A DNA stretch of 64,000 nt from Clostridium algifaecis (lineage in GTDB: Bacteria > Bacillota > Clostridia > Clostridiales > Clostridiaceae). Made by a program: the position numbers and the translations under genes. Location: contig NZ_JAGGLM010000001.1 of assembly GCF_017874415.1 (NCBI RefSeq), forward strand, positions 372,001 through 436,000, written 5' to 3'. Positions within the stretch are counted from its first letter, which is position 1, and every line of letters starts with the position of its first letter. The notes beneath the pieces were generated by a model. The model searched no databases, had not been told where the DNA came from, and worked only from the letters and a program-made list of their open reading frames with translations. Of the stretch, positions 7,234 through 15,832 are shown in pieces.

Positions 7234-8600
7234 TGCATAGTATTAGGAGAAAGCTAAGTATTATAATTTTAGCTTGCTCTATATTAGCGGCACTTTTAAC
7301 TGCTATCTTTGTAAATATCACAATAAATAATAAATTTAATGAATATATGGTGAATAACCAAAATAAAAGAAATGATAGAATAGTACAGTATTTTCAGGAG
7401 CTTTATAAAAGAGACAAGAAATGGACAGCCGATTCGGGAAGTGAAATGAAGCATGAAGCATTTATGAGCAATTATTGTTTAACTCTTTTAGATTCAAATA
7501 AAAAGCTGGTTTGGATGATGGACCCCAATGATATTAAAGAAAAAGAGCATTTTAACACTTTAGACAGTAAAAAAGGAGTTTTTACCACAAATACTTTTTC
7601 AATTAAATATGATGGTAATGTTGTTGGATATGTACAGATAGGTCAATATTCTTCGGTATTATTATCTTCTGATGATGTTAATTTTAAGTTGTCCATTAAC
7701 AAAGGAATTATTGCAAGTATTTTTTTTAGTCTTCTTATTGTAATAATTATCAGCTTGTATATTTCAAAACAGTTTTCAGTACCAATTAGAGAAGTGTCAA
7801 ATGTGTCAGTAAAACTATCTAATGGAGAATATAGTTCTAGAACTGATGTAGAAACAGACATACTAGAGATTGAGAAACTTAAGAGTAGTATAAATATGTT
7901 GGGAGAAAAGCTTAATCATCAGGACTTATTAAGAAAAAGACTGGTATCTGATATATCTCATGAAATAAGAACTCCACTGAATATTCTTCAAAATAACCTA
8001 GAAGCTATGATTGATGGAATTATTCCAGTAAATTCAGAACAGTTAACTGGGTTAAATGATGAAGTTATTAGGTTCGGAAAACTTTTAAATAACCTGAATA
8101 CTTTAAAGAGATTTGAAGCAGAGACAATTTCTATTAATAAAGAGAAGGTTTTATTGGATGAATTGTTATCTGTATTATGTGATGATTTTTCAATTGCGTT
8201 GAAAGAGAAAAATATTGATCTGGTTTACAATATAAGACCAGACAAAGACTACAGTATAATTGGTGATTCAGATAAATTAAAACAGGTATTTATTAACCTT
8301 TTATCTAATGCAGTAAAATTTTCAAATTATGGAGGAAAAATTTGGATTAACTTAACTAGAGATAAAGAAAATATTATTGTCAGTATAAGAGACACTGGGA
8401 TTGGAATTAGCAGGGAGGATTTACCTTTTATATTTGAAAGACTTTATAGGGGAGACAAGAGTAGAAATAAAATTGAGGGAAGCGGAATAGGATTAACGAT
8501 AGTAAAGGATATTTTAACTCTACATTCAGCGTCTATTGCTGTTGAAAGCCGAGTAGGTAAAGGATCTGCATTTACTATACGATTTAGAGATATTGATTAA
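7233..8600 (+). CDS. Membrane sensor histidine kinase with HAMP domain
   Basis: This 455-residue kinase has a first membrane helix near residues 9-30, an extracytoplasmic sensor of about 120 residues, a second helix near 153-173, a HAMP linker, and a HisKA domain with the phosphorylated His in DISHEIRTPL (near 250). The ATPase domain has NLLSNAVKFS (N box), DTGIGI and GSGIGLTIV (G boxes). The ATG at 7233 overlaps the regulator's TGA. A TTG one codon earlier is possible. The sensor domain has no recognisable family and no cysteine pair or heme motif, so the signal is unknown. It presumably phosphorylates the upstream response regulator. Confidence 0.88.
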   Translation: MHSIRRKLSIIILACSILAALLTAIFVNITINNKFNEYMVNNQNKRNDRIVQYFQELYKRDKKWTADSGSEMKHEAFMSNYCLTLLDSNKKLVWMMDPNDIKEKEHFNTLDSKKGVFTTNTFSIKYDGNVVGYVQIGQYSSVLLSSDDVNFKLSINKGIIASIFFSLLIVIIISLYISKQFSVPIREVSNVSVKLSNGEYSSRTDVETDILEIEKLKSSINMLGEKLNHQDLLRKRLVSDISHEIRTPLNILQNNLEAMIDGIIPVNSEQLTGLNDEVIRFGKLLNNLNTLKRFEAETISINKEKVLLDELLSVLCDDFSIALKEKNIDLVYNIRPDKDYSIIGDSDKLKQVFINLLSNAVKFSNYGGKIWINLTRDKENIIVSIRDTGIGISREDLPFIFERLYRGDKSRNKIEGSGIGLTIVKDILTLHSASIAVESRVGKGSAFTIRFRDID

Positions 8601-8637
8601 TATTTACACATTAAAATAAATTTTTTAATTATTTAAT

Positions 8638-8670
8638 CTTCATCTTTTCTTCATATGAGACTTATATAAT
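8638..8670 (+). promoter_or_regulatory. Shared-architecture promoter, site E (fixABCX)
   Basis: On the plus strand: CTTCAT, 5 bp (CTTTT), CTTCAT, 10 bp, TATAAT. The two hexamers are identical and 11 bp apart, in the position of the -35 box. It lies about 70 bp upstream of the fixA start. Confidence 0.7.
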
Positions 8671-8740
8671 AGAGCACAAACAATGAAAGATAATTGCAAA
8701 TGATAATTTTAAATAAAAGATTGAAGGAGTTGTTGTATAC

Positions 8741-9550
8741 TTGCATATTTTAGTTTGTGTGAAACAAGTACCTGATACTACAGAAATTAAGATAGATCCA
8801 AAAACAAATACATTAGATAGATCAAGTGCACCTACAATTATTAATCCTTATGATGCACATGCAGTAGAGGAAGCTGTAAAAATTAAAAATAAGTTTGGAG
8901 GTAAGGTCTCTATAATTTCAATGGGACCACCACAAGCGGAAAAAGTTATTAAAAAGTGTATTGAAATGGGAGCTGATGAAGGATATCTTCTTTCAGATAG
9001 AGCCTTTGCTGGTTCTGATACCCTGGCTACAAGTTATATACTTGCAATGGGGATAAAAAAAATAATAGAGAAAGAGACTATTGACTTGTTGTTTTGTGGA
9101 AAGCAGGCTATAGATGGAGATACTGCTCAAGTTGGGCCAGGTATCGCATCTAGACTTGGAATAGCGCAGTTAACCTATGTAGAAAAAGTAAAGTCATTAG
9201 ATTTAGAAAGTAATACTATTATAGTACACAGAAAAATTGATAATGGCTACGAAGTTGTTGAATCAAAGCTTCCATGTTTGATTACAGTGGAAAAAGATAT
9301 AAACGATTTAAGTTATTCTCCATTACCAAGTATGATTAGAGCGGCTCGTTATAAATCAACAGTTTGGGGAATTAATGATTTTAAAGCAGATATGAGTCAG
9401 TTAGGACTTAAAGGTTCTCCAACTTCAGTTCGACGTATATTTCCCCCAGCAAAAAGGTCTGGAGGAAAATTATTAAAGGGCAATGTTGATGAAATGGTAA
9501 AACAGCTTACAGATAGCTTGAAAGAAGGGATAGTTAGATGGCAGTTATAA
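8741..9550 (+). CDS. fixA: FixA/EtfB electron transfer flavoprotein beta subunit
   Basis: This is the 269-residue beta subunit of an electron transfer flavoprotein. The N-terminus MHILVCVKQVPDT and NPYDAHAVEEAVKIK are diagnostic of the EtfB/FixA family, and CGKQAIDGDTAQVGP is the nucleotide-binding region. The TTG start follows AAGGAG by 11 bp and gives the family's usual N-terminus. It overlaps fixB by 13 bp. The four-gene order fixA-fixB-fixC-fixX identifies a Fix/EtfABCX complex, which couples NADH oxidation to reduction of ferredoxin and a quinone by flavin-based bifurcation in characterised members. Confidence 0.88.
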   Translation: MHILVCVKQVPDTTEIKIDPKTNTLDRSSAPTIINPYDAHAVEEAVKIKNKFGGKVSIISMGPPQAEKVIKKCIEMGADEGYLLSDRAFAGSDTLATSYILAMGIKKIIEKETIDLLFCGKQAIDGDTAQVGPGIASRLGIAQLTYVEKVKSLDLESNTIIVHRKIDNGYEVVESKLPCLITVEKDINDLSYSPLPSMIRAARYKSTVWGINDFKADMSQLGLKGSPTSVRRIFPPAKRSGGKLLKGNVDEMVKQLTDSLKEGIVRWQL

Positions 9551-10791
9551 TTTCAAATTCCTGTATTGGATGTGAATCATGTATCCCAAGTTGTCCATTC
9601 AATGCTTTAGAGATTAATGGAGAAAGTAAACTAGTAGTTAGTAAACAAAAGTGTATTGAATGTGGGAAATGTGTATCAGTATGTCCAATTTCTGCATTAA
9701 GTATTTTAAGCAGTAAAAAGAAACCTAATAATAGCCTACAGAATGACACTAAGGAAGATAACAAAGTTTCAAAGTTAGAAAAGCATACTGGAGATGTATG
9801 GGTTTTTGTAGAACAATTGGAAGGCGAATTAGCTTCTGTTACTCTTGAACTTATTGGTGCTGCAAGAAAGCTTGCTTCGAAATTAGGGGTAAAAGTATGT
9901 ACAGTTTTATTAGGTGATAAAGTTGAAACTATAATATCTGAGCTTTTTTCATATGGCGTAGATGTCATATATGTTATAGACGATGAAGTATTTCATTTCT
10001 ATAGAGCTGAAACTTATAGCAGAGCTTTCTGCTATTTAATAGATAAGTATAAACCGGAAATATTATTAATGGGAGCAACAACTACAGGTAGGGATTTAGC
10101 TGGTGCCGTTGCAACTGCAAAGAAAACTGGACTTACAGCAGATTGTACCGGGCTGGACATTGACTTAGATAAAAGAATACTACTTGCCAGTCGTCCGGCC
10201 TTTGGAGGAAATATAATGGCTACTATTGTATGTGAAAAATGTCGTCCTCAAATGGCTACTGTTCGACCAAGAGTTATGCAGATGCCAGAATCTAAGTTAA
10301 ATAAAACAGGCTCTGTAGTTAAAGAGATTTTTAAAATTGAAGAAAAATCTCTTAAAACTAAAGTTTTGGAAATTATTAAGGAACAGTCAGAAAATGCAAA
10401 ACTTGAGGATGCTAAAATTATAGTTTGCGGCGGGAGAGGTGTGCAAAATGAACAAGGATTTAAATTGCTGGAGGAACTAGCAAAAGTCATTGGAGGAGTA
10501 GTGGCAGGAAGTCGTGGTGCGGTAGAGAAGGGATTGGTAGATCATAAACGTCAAGTTGGGCAGACAGGTCAAACCGTATCTCCAAAGCTATACTTTGCTA
10601 TAGGAATTTCAGGTGCAATACAGCATACTGTTGGAATTCAGGGAGCAGAAACTATAGTTTGTATAAATATAGATCCTGAATGTGAAATGATGAAGTTGGC
10701 TACTTATGGAATACAGGGAGATGTTTTTGAAGTATTACCTAAATTAATTAATAGTTTCAAGGATTTATGTACAATTACGGAGGAGGTTTAA
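9538..10791 (+). CDS. fixB: FixB/EtfA alpha subunit with N-terminal 2x[4Fe-4S] ferredoxin domain
   Basis: The 417 residues split into a ferredoxin-like N-terminus, with motifs CIGCESCIPSCP near residue 8 and CIECGKCVSVCP near 41, and an EtfA body from about residue 80. The C-terminal FAD domain carries GSRGAVEKGLVD and GQTGQTVSPKLYFAIGISGAIQH. Many FixB proteins lack the ferredoxin extension. Similar extensions occur in the alpha subunits of the caffeyl-CoA reductase and lactate dehydrogenase ETFs of acetogens. The extra clusters could serve as an electron exit to ferredoxin. Translation is probably coupled to fixA. Confidence 0.87.
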   Translation: MAVIISNSCIGCESCIPSCPFNALEINGESKLVVSKQKCIECGKCVSVCPISALSILSSKKKPNNSLQNDTKEDNKVSKLEKHTGDVWVFVEQLEGELASVTLELIGAARKLASKLGVKVCTVLLGDKVETIISELFSYGVDVIYVIDDEVFHFYRAETYSRAFCYLIDKYKPEILLMGATTTGRDLAGAVATAKKTGLTADCTGLDIDLDKRILLASRPAFGGNIMATIVCEKCRPQMATVRPRVMQMPESKLNKTGSVVKEIFKIEEKSLKTKVLEIIKEQSENAKLEDAKIIVCGGRGVQNEQGFKLLEELAKVIGGVVAGSRGAVEKGLVDHKRQVGQTGQTVSPKLYFAIGISGAIQHTVGIQGAETIVCINIDPECEMMKLATYGIQGDVFEVLPKLINSFKDLCTITEEV

Positions 10792-10795
10792 AAGA

Positions 10796-12091
10796 TTGAC
10801 TGAAAAATTTGATGTTATTATTGTAGGTGCTGGCGTTTCAGGACTTGCAGCAGCATATGTAATGGCAAAAGAAGGTCTTAATGTTATTGTTATTGAAAAA
10901 GGTAAATACCCTGGTTCAAAAAATGTTATGGGTGGGGTATTATATCGTCATATGATGGATGAAATTATTCCAGAGTTCTGGAAGGAAGCACCTCTTGAAC
11001 GTCCTATTGTTGAGCAAAATTTTTGGCTGCTGGGTAAAGATTCTGTTGTAAAGACAGGGTATAGAGGAATGGAATGGTCCAAGCCTCCATATAATAATTT
11101 TACAGTTTTCAGAAGCAAGTTTGATCAATGGTTTTCAAAAAAATGTATAGAAGTTGGTGCTTTAATTATCAATGAAACTGTTGTAAAGGAATGTATTATA
11201 GAAAATAATAAAGTTGTTGGAGTTAGAACAGATAGACCAGAGGGAGATATTTATGCTGATGTAGTTGTTCTTGCTGATGGTGTTAACTCATTATTAGCTA
11301 AAAGTCTTGGATTTCATAAAGAATGGCGTAAGGATCAGGTAGCTCTTGCAGTTATGGAGGAATTAAAACTGCCTTCAGATAAAATTGAAGAAAGATTCAA
11401 TTTGGACAAAGGTATGGGAGCAACTATAGAAATGTTTGGCGATGGAACCTTAGGAATGGTAGGTACAGCATTTATCTATACCAATAAGGAACATATATCT
11501 ATTGGCTGCGGAGCTTTGCTTTCTGAGATGAGCAAGAGAAATGTTAAGCCTTATGAATTATTAGAATATATAAAACAGCACCCTGTTATAAAACCTTTAA
11601 TTGCAGGAAGTGAAGCAAATGAATATTATGCACATTTAATTCCAGAAGGAGGATATAATAGTATACCTAAATTAGTAGGAAATGGTGTTTTAGTGATTGG
11701 TGATGCAGCACAGTTTGTTAACGGTATTCATAGAGAAGGATCAAATTTAGGAATGACATCTGGACGTTTTGCTGCAAAGACTATTATACAGGCTAAGAAA
11801 TTAGGTAAATTCAATGAACAGACACTTTCACATTATCAAGAGCTGCTTAAAGAAAGTTATGTTATGAAAGATCTGAAAAAATATAAAAATGCATCTCAAA
11901 CCATGGAAAAAAATCCACAGTTTTTTAATCATTATATACCGGCAGCTAACAAGGTAATGAGTGAAATGTTTACTGTAGATGGAGTATCAAAAAGAAAAAA
12001 ACAAAAGTTAGCTATTAAACACATAATTGGTGGAAAATCTTTATTAAGTATGGGTATAGATGGGTTTAAAATATGGAGGGCGATGAAATAA
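10796..12091 (+). CDS. fixC: FixC, FAD-dependent ETF:quinone oxidoreductase-like subunit
   Basis: This 431-residue flavoprotein has an N-terminal Rossmann motif (VGAGVSGLAAAY) and a C-terminal FAD-contact motif beginning VIGDAAQFVNGIHREGSNLG. Length and motifs match FixC rather than the longer fused mitochondrial ETF-QO. Family members pass electrons from the ETF to a membrane quinone. A TTG start at 10796 lies about 9 bp after AGGAGG. The stop overlaps the fixX start (TAATG). This gene predicts that the cell has a quinone-like acceptor, consistent with the menA, menG and hepT genes nearby. Confidence 0.88.
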   Translation: MTEKFDVIIVGAGVSGLAAAYVMAKEGLNVIVIEKGKYPGSKNVMGGVLYRHMMDEIIPEFWKEAPLERPIVEQNFWLLGKDSVVKTGYRGMEWSKPPYNNFTVFRSKFDQWFSKKCIEVGALIINETVVKECIIENNKVVGVRTDRPEGDIYADVVVLADGVNSLLAKSLGFHKEWRKDQVALAVMEELKLPSDKIEERFNLDKGMGATIEMFGDGTLGMVGTAFIYTNKEHISIGCGALLSEMSKRNVKPYELLEYIKQHPVIKPLIAGSEANEYYAHLIPEGGYNSIPKLVGNGVLVIGDAAQFVNGIHREGSNLGMTSGRFAAKTIIQAKKLGKFNEQTLSHYQELLKESYVMKDLKKYKNASQTMEKNPQFFNHYIPAANKVMSEMFTVDGVSKRKKQKLAIKHIIGGKSLLSMGIDGFKIWRAMK

Positions 12092-12384
12092 TGGAAGATA
12101 CAAAAGTAAAAGTTAATATTGATGATAATCTATATTTAAATACTTATAATGCAGACACACTTCCTCATTTAACTATAAAGGATCAGAAGATATGTGATAA
12201 TTGTAAGGAAAAGATATGTACTTTTATTTGCCCAGCTCGTGTTTATGAATGCAAGGATGGACATGTTACTGTTTGTTATGAAGGTTGTCTTGAATGTGGA
12301 GCCTGTCGTATAATTTGTCCTTATAATAATATTGATTGGAACTTCCCAAGGGGAGGTTTTGGTATACAGTTTAGATTGGCATAG
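12091..12384 (+). CDS. fixX: FixX ferredoxin-like protein
   Basis: This 97-residue protein has the FixX pattern. A first cysteine group is CDNCKEKICTFICP, the second is CLECGACRIICP, and the C-terminal signature is FPRGGFGIQFRLA. It forms the iron-sulfur partner of FixC, joining the ETF flavins to the quinone site. The ATG at 12091 overlaps the fixC stop and has GGAGGG 10 bp upstream. An in-frame ATG at 12073 lacks a ribosome binding site. Confidence 0.9.
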   Translation: MEDTKVKVNIDDNLYLNTYNADTLPHLTIKDQKICDNCKEKICTFICPARVYECKDGHVTVCYEGCLECGACRIICPYNNIDWNFPRGGFGIQFRLA

Positions 12385-12474
12385 CAGAATTATAATATTA
12401 TACAAGTATATAAATGTATTCCTTTGCACATAATATTTTTTGTGTAAAACAAAAAATAAAGAAGGTGTTTTAAA

Positions 12475-12822
12475 ATGGGAGTTGCAACAATGGTATCAAA
12501 TAAATATCAGAAATGTATTGATGAATGTGATAGATGTGCACAAGCATGCTATGAATGCTTTGAGGCATGTATTAATGAACCTGATTTAAATGCAAGAAAA
12601 AGCTGTGTGAAAATATTAGTTGAATGTGCAAAAATGTGTGAAATGTCAGCAGGGCTTATGTCTATGAATGGACAATTTGTAAAAGAACATTGTAATATGT
12701 GTGCTACAATCTGTGATAAATGTGCACAAGAATGTTCGATGTTTAAAGATGAGCATTGCCAAAAATGTGCAAAAGAATGTCGTACATGCGCTGATGAATG
12801 TAGAAGAATGGCTTCAATGTAA
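12475..12822 (+). CDS. Cys-rich four-helix-bundle protein (cytosolic copper-storage-like, DUF326)
   Basis: This 115-residue protein contains 19 cysteines arranged as repeated CXXXC and CXXC pairs on predicted helices (for example CIDECDRCAQACYEC). The pattern is that of the four-helix-bundle copper-binding (Csp/DUF326) family. There is no signal peptide, so it resembles the cytosolic type. It lies 90 bp after fixX with no clear terminator between, so it may be read from the fix promoter, and a strong terminator follows. Cysteine-lined bundles of this family store many Cu(I) ions. Whether this one handles copper or another thiophilic metal is not shown. Confidence 0.72.
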   Translation: MGVATMVSNKYQKCIDECDRCAQACYECFEACINEPDLNARKSCVKILVECAKMCEMSAGLMSMNGQFVKEHCNMCATICDKCAQECSMFKDEHCQKCAKECRTCADECRRMASM

Positions 12823-12828
12823 CAGCTT

Positions 12829-12875
12829 ATAAAAAACAGTCAGTAACTTTGTTGGTTATTGACTGTTTTTTATAA
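12829..12875 (+). terminator. Rho-independent terminator after the Cys-rich bundle gene
   Basis: Arms 12829-12847 and 12855-12873 form a long stem with one mismatch around a short loop, ending in a T run. It closes the fix transcription unit. Confidence 0.85.
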
Positions 12876-12953
12876 ATGTGAATAAAACACTACTATATAA
12901 ATTAATCATATGGATAACCAATTAAGTTACTTTTTATTAATTTATGCAACTAC

Positions 12954-12986
12954 CTCCATAAAATCTACATAATAAATATATATAAT
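12954..12986 (+). promoter_or_regulatory. Shared-architecture promoter, site F (chemoreceptor operon)
   Basis: On the plus strand: CTCCAT, 5 bp (AAAAT), CTACAT, 10 bp, TATAAT. It has the same 33-bp layout as sites A-E and lies 55 bp upstream of the chemoreceptor start. Confidence 0.55.
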
Positions 12987-13041
12987 AAAAAATATGTATC
13001 AACATAAGTAAGTATTAATGTATGTGTATGGAGGAGTAAGA

Positions 13042-14754
13042 ATGAAGATATTTAATAATTTAAAAATTGCACCGAAACTTATAAGCTGCTTTTTATTGGT
13101 ATCAATTCTTATGGCAACGTTAGGTACTATAGGGATATTACAAATAAAAAAGATAAATACAAATTCAACTTCAATGTATAAAGATAATCTATTACATATA
13201 AGAAAAGTAGGGGCTTTAAAAGAAAATTTTCTGCAAATACATTCGGATCTAATATCTCTTTTAACTACAAAAGATTCATTAAAAAAGCAGCAAATAGAAA
13301 ATGAAATGGATAAGCTAACAGAAGAAGATATGACTATATCAAAAGATTTTAAAGATACTAATGCAACAGGCGATGAAAAAGAATTATTAACTCAATTTAA
13401 TAAAAATCATGATAGTTACATGATGGCACGAAAAAATTTTATGAAATTAATAAATTCAGATAAATATGATGAAGCTCAATTGAAACTTAATACAGTATTA
13501 GAAGCAAGACAAAAGACTTTTAACGTTATTAATGAACTTATAAATTTGAATTTAAAAGAGGCTCAAGATGCTAATGAATCTAATAATTCAATATACAAAT
13601 TAGCATTAAATACTATGATTTCTATTGTAATATTTGGTTTTATTATTGCTATACTGCTAGGAATACTAATATCAACATCTTTATCAAAAAGAATAAATAA
13701 AGTTTTTTTATTTGCAGATGCTTTAGAAAATGGAGATTTGACTAAAAGAATTGATATATGTGCAAATGATGAAGTTGGTAAACTCTCGGAAGCTTTAAAT
13801 AAGGCAGCCAAAAATACTCATAAATTAATATCTACAATAAGTTCAAGTTCTACTAACATGAGCAATTCTAGTGAAGATATATCTACAACTATAGAAGAAA
13901 TATCTGTAAAGATGTCCAATATTAACGAATCAACTAGGGAAATATCATCTGGAACAGAAAATTTAAGCGCGATTTCAGAAGAAGTAAATGCTTCAATTCA
14001 AGAGATAAGTTCAAATACAACAGAGCTTTCAAATAAAGCTAGTGATGGAGATAAAGCATCAAATGAGGTACAAGCTCGTGCAACTGAAATAAAGAACAAA
14101 GGACTAAAGGCTATTGATGCATCTCAAAATATATATAAAGAAAAACAAATTAATATAGTTAAGGCTATAGAAGATGGAAAAGTTGTTGAGAAAATTAAAG
14201 TTATGGCAGATTCCATAGCAAATATAGCTTCTCAAACTAATCTTTTAGCACTTAATGCTGCTATTGAATCGGCAAGAGCAGGAGAAATGGGAAAAGGATT
14301 TGCAGTAGTTGCAGATGAAATACGTAAACTTGCAGAACAGTCATCAAGTAATGTTTCAAGTATTCAAAATGTCATAAAACAGGTAAATGAAGCATTTAGT
14401 AACTTATCTAATAATACGCAAGATATACTGGCTTTTATTGATAATAATGTGAATCCAGATTATAAATTGTTTTTGGAAATATCAGAAAAATATGAGAAAG
14501 ATGCTGCTTTTATAAAAAATATGTCAGAGGAAATATCCAGTGGTACGTTACAAATAGTAAACTCTATAGAGCAGACTAGTTCAGCTATTGAAAATGTATC
14601 AACAACAGCTGAGCAATCTGCATCAAGTTCTGAAGGAATACTAAATAGTGTTAGTGAAACAAGTTATGCAATTGAAGAAGTATCTAAATCAGCTCAAAGG
14701 CAAGCAGAATTAGCTGAAGAATTGAATAGTTTAGTACAGAAGTTTAAAATATAA
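13042..14754 (+). CDS. Methyl-accepting chemotaxis protein
   Basis: This 570-residue chemoreceptor has a first membrane helix near residues 12-33, a four-helix-bundle type periplasmic sensor of about 150 residues, a second helix near 190-212, a HAMP domain, and a signalling coiled coil. The highly conserved hairpin tip is [18 protein letters not shown], followed by [18 protein letters not shown]. The ATG at 13042 is preferred because GGAGGAG lies upstream of it. An ATG at 13018 lacks a site. It is followed 39 bp later by a second MenA-like gene, and its promoter matches the quinone-module set, so it may steer the cell in response to the same redox or chemical signal. That link is inference. 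Confidence 0.85.
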   Translation: MKIFNNLKIAPKLISCFLLVSILMATLGTIGILQIKKINTNSTSMYKDNLLHIRKVGALKENFLQIHSDLISLLTTKDSLKKQQIENEMDKLTEEDMTISKDFKDTNATGDEKELLTQFNKNHDSYMMARKNFMKLINSDKYDEAQLKLNTVLEARQKTFNVINELINLNLKEAQDANESNNSIYKLALNTMISIVIFGFIIAILLGILISTSLSKRINKVFLFADALENGDLTKRIDICANDEVGKLSEALNKAAKNTHKLISTISSSSTNMSNSSEDISTTIEEISVKMSNINESTREISSGTENLSAISEEVNASIQEISSNTTELSNKASDGDKASNEVQARATEIKNKGLKAIDASQNIYKEKQINIVKAIEDGKVVEKIKVMADSIANIASQTNLLALNAAIESARAGEMGKGFAVVADEIRKLAEQSSSNVSSIQNVIKQVNEAFSNLSNNTQDILAFIDNNVNPDYKLFLEISEKYEKDAAFIKNMSEEISSGTLQIVNSIEQTSSAIENVSTTAEQSASSSEGILNSVSETSYAIEEVSKSAQRQAELAEELNSLVQKFKI

Positions 14755-14793
14755 ATTTTAACTAATATTTTTAAAGAAAACAGAGGTGAGAAA

Positions 14794-15693
14794 ATGAGCT
14801 TTCATACAATAATAAAGCTTATGGATATAAAAACTCTTGTTGCAGGAATTGTTCCTGTAGTTCTAGGTACGGTTTATTCAAGGTATGCTTTTGGAAAGTT
14901 TAATATTATTTATCTTATATTATTATTAATTTCTATGATATTGATTCAAAGTGCTACTAATATGATTAATGATTATTTTGATTTTAAAGGTGGAGCAGAT
15001 AACAAAGAAAAAGGAAATGAAAAGGCTCTGGTAAGTGGTGAGATTACTCCAAAACAAGTTTTAGGTATTATATTTGTATATCAATCTATAGCTTTTCTAA
15101 TTGGTATTTTTATAGCTAGCCAAACAAGTTATTATATTTTATTAATTGCAATTATTGGTGAGATTATTTCAATTTTATATGCTTGTGGACCTTTACCTAT
15201 TTCATATACTCCAATAGGCGAAATTATATCTGGAGTAACCATGGGAATAGGTATAACGACAACGGTTATTTATATTCATTCCGGAATATTTAATTTAAAT
15301 ACGGTGCTTATAGCAGTTCCTACTGCAATTTTTATTGGTACCATATTGCTATCTAATAATTTAAGCGATATGAAAGAAGATAGAAAAATTGGCAGAAAAA
15401 CACTACCAATACTGATAGGAATTAAGAATTCTGAGAAGCTATGGGTTTTTAATGTAATTATGTTGCTTGTATTAACAGTTATTTTAATAATGATAGGCAT
15501 TTATCCTATTGTTGTGTTAGTAAATGTTATTTTACTATTTCCTTATAAGTCAATTTCTAATTTTTTGTCCTATGATAAGAGTATTTTTACAAAAGGAAAA
15601 ACAATGGGGCTTATAGGTACGGTTGGATTAAAATATCACTTAGCTGTGATTGTTGGATTATTAATATCTATCATGTTCAAAATAGGATTATAA
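14794..15693 (+). CDS. UbiA/MenA-family prenyltransferase, copy 2
   Basis: This 299-residue polytopic membrane enzyme has the two UbiA-superfamily Asp motifs: NMINDYFDFKGGAD near residue 58 and NLSDMKEDRKIG near 190. It is clearly divergent from the copy at 5419-6312. It starts 39 bp after the chemoreceptor gene with GAGGTG upstream, so the two are probably cotranscribed. It may make a different prenylated product or act on a different head group than copy 1. The exact acceptor cannot be told from sequence. MenA is the closest type by length and motif spelling. Confidence 0.7.
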   Translation: MSFHTIIKLMDIKTLVAGIVPVVLGTVYSRYAFGKFNIIYLILLLISMILIQSATNMINDYFDFKGGADNKEKGNEKALVSGEITPKQVLGIIFVYQSIAFLIGIFIASQTSYYILLIAIIGEIISILYACGPLPISYTPIGEIISGVTMGIGITTTVIYIHSGIFNLNTVLIAVPTAIFIGTILLSNNLSDMKEDRKIGRKTLPILIGIKNSEKLWVFNVIMLLVLTVILIMIGIYPIVVLVNVILLFPYKSISNFLSYDKSIFTKGKTMGLIGTVGLKYHLAVIVGLLISIMFKIGL

Positions 15694-15732
15694 TTTAACA
15701 ATAAAATAAGAAAATTTTTTTGCTTTAACAGC

Positions 15733-15781
15733 TTTTATATAAATATGTGATATACTATTTTATATAAATATGATATACTAT
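15733..15781 (+). repeat. Imperfect tandem duplication upstream of the 99-aa gene
   Basis: Two adjacent copies of a 24-26 bp AT-rich unit beginning TTTTATATAAATATG occur here. They differ by a 2-bp insertion and each carries GATATACTAT-like sequence that could act as a -10 box. Confidence 0.6.
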
Positions 15782-15832
15782 GTATATAAGATACACGAAT
15801 TTTAAAATATTGTTAGTTTAGGAGGTAATATT

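Noticed and set aside
7643-7861. Minus-strand 72-codon ORF inside the kinase gene
   Set aside because: It is a frame shadow opposite a kinase with complete motifs, with no ribosome binding site.
8638-8670. Pho box (phosphate regulon) at the fix promoter
   Set aside because: The repeat geometry fits the PhoB/OmpR class in general, but no phosphate genes are nearby and the six sites track with the local two-component system.
9534-9968. 144-codon minus-strand ORF opposite fixB
   Set aside because: It lies fully opposite a well-supported gene with clear ferredoxin and EtfA motifs. It has no ribosome binding site and its composition is that of a reverse shadow.
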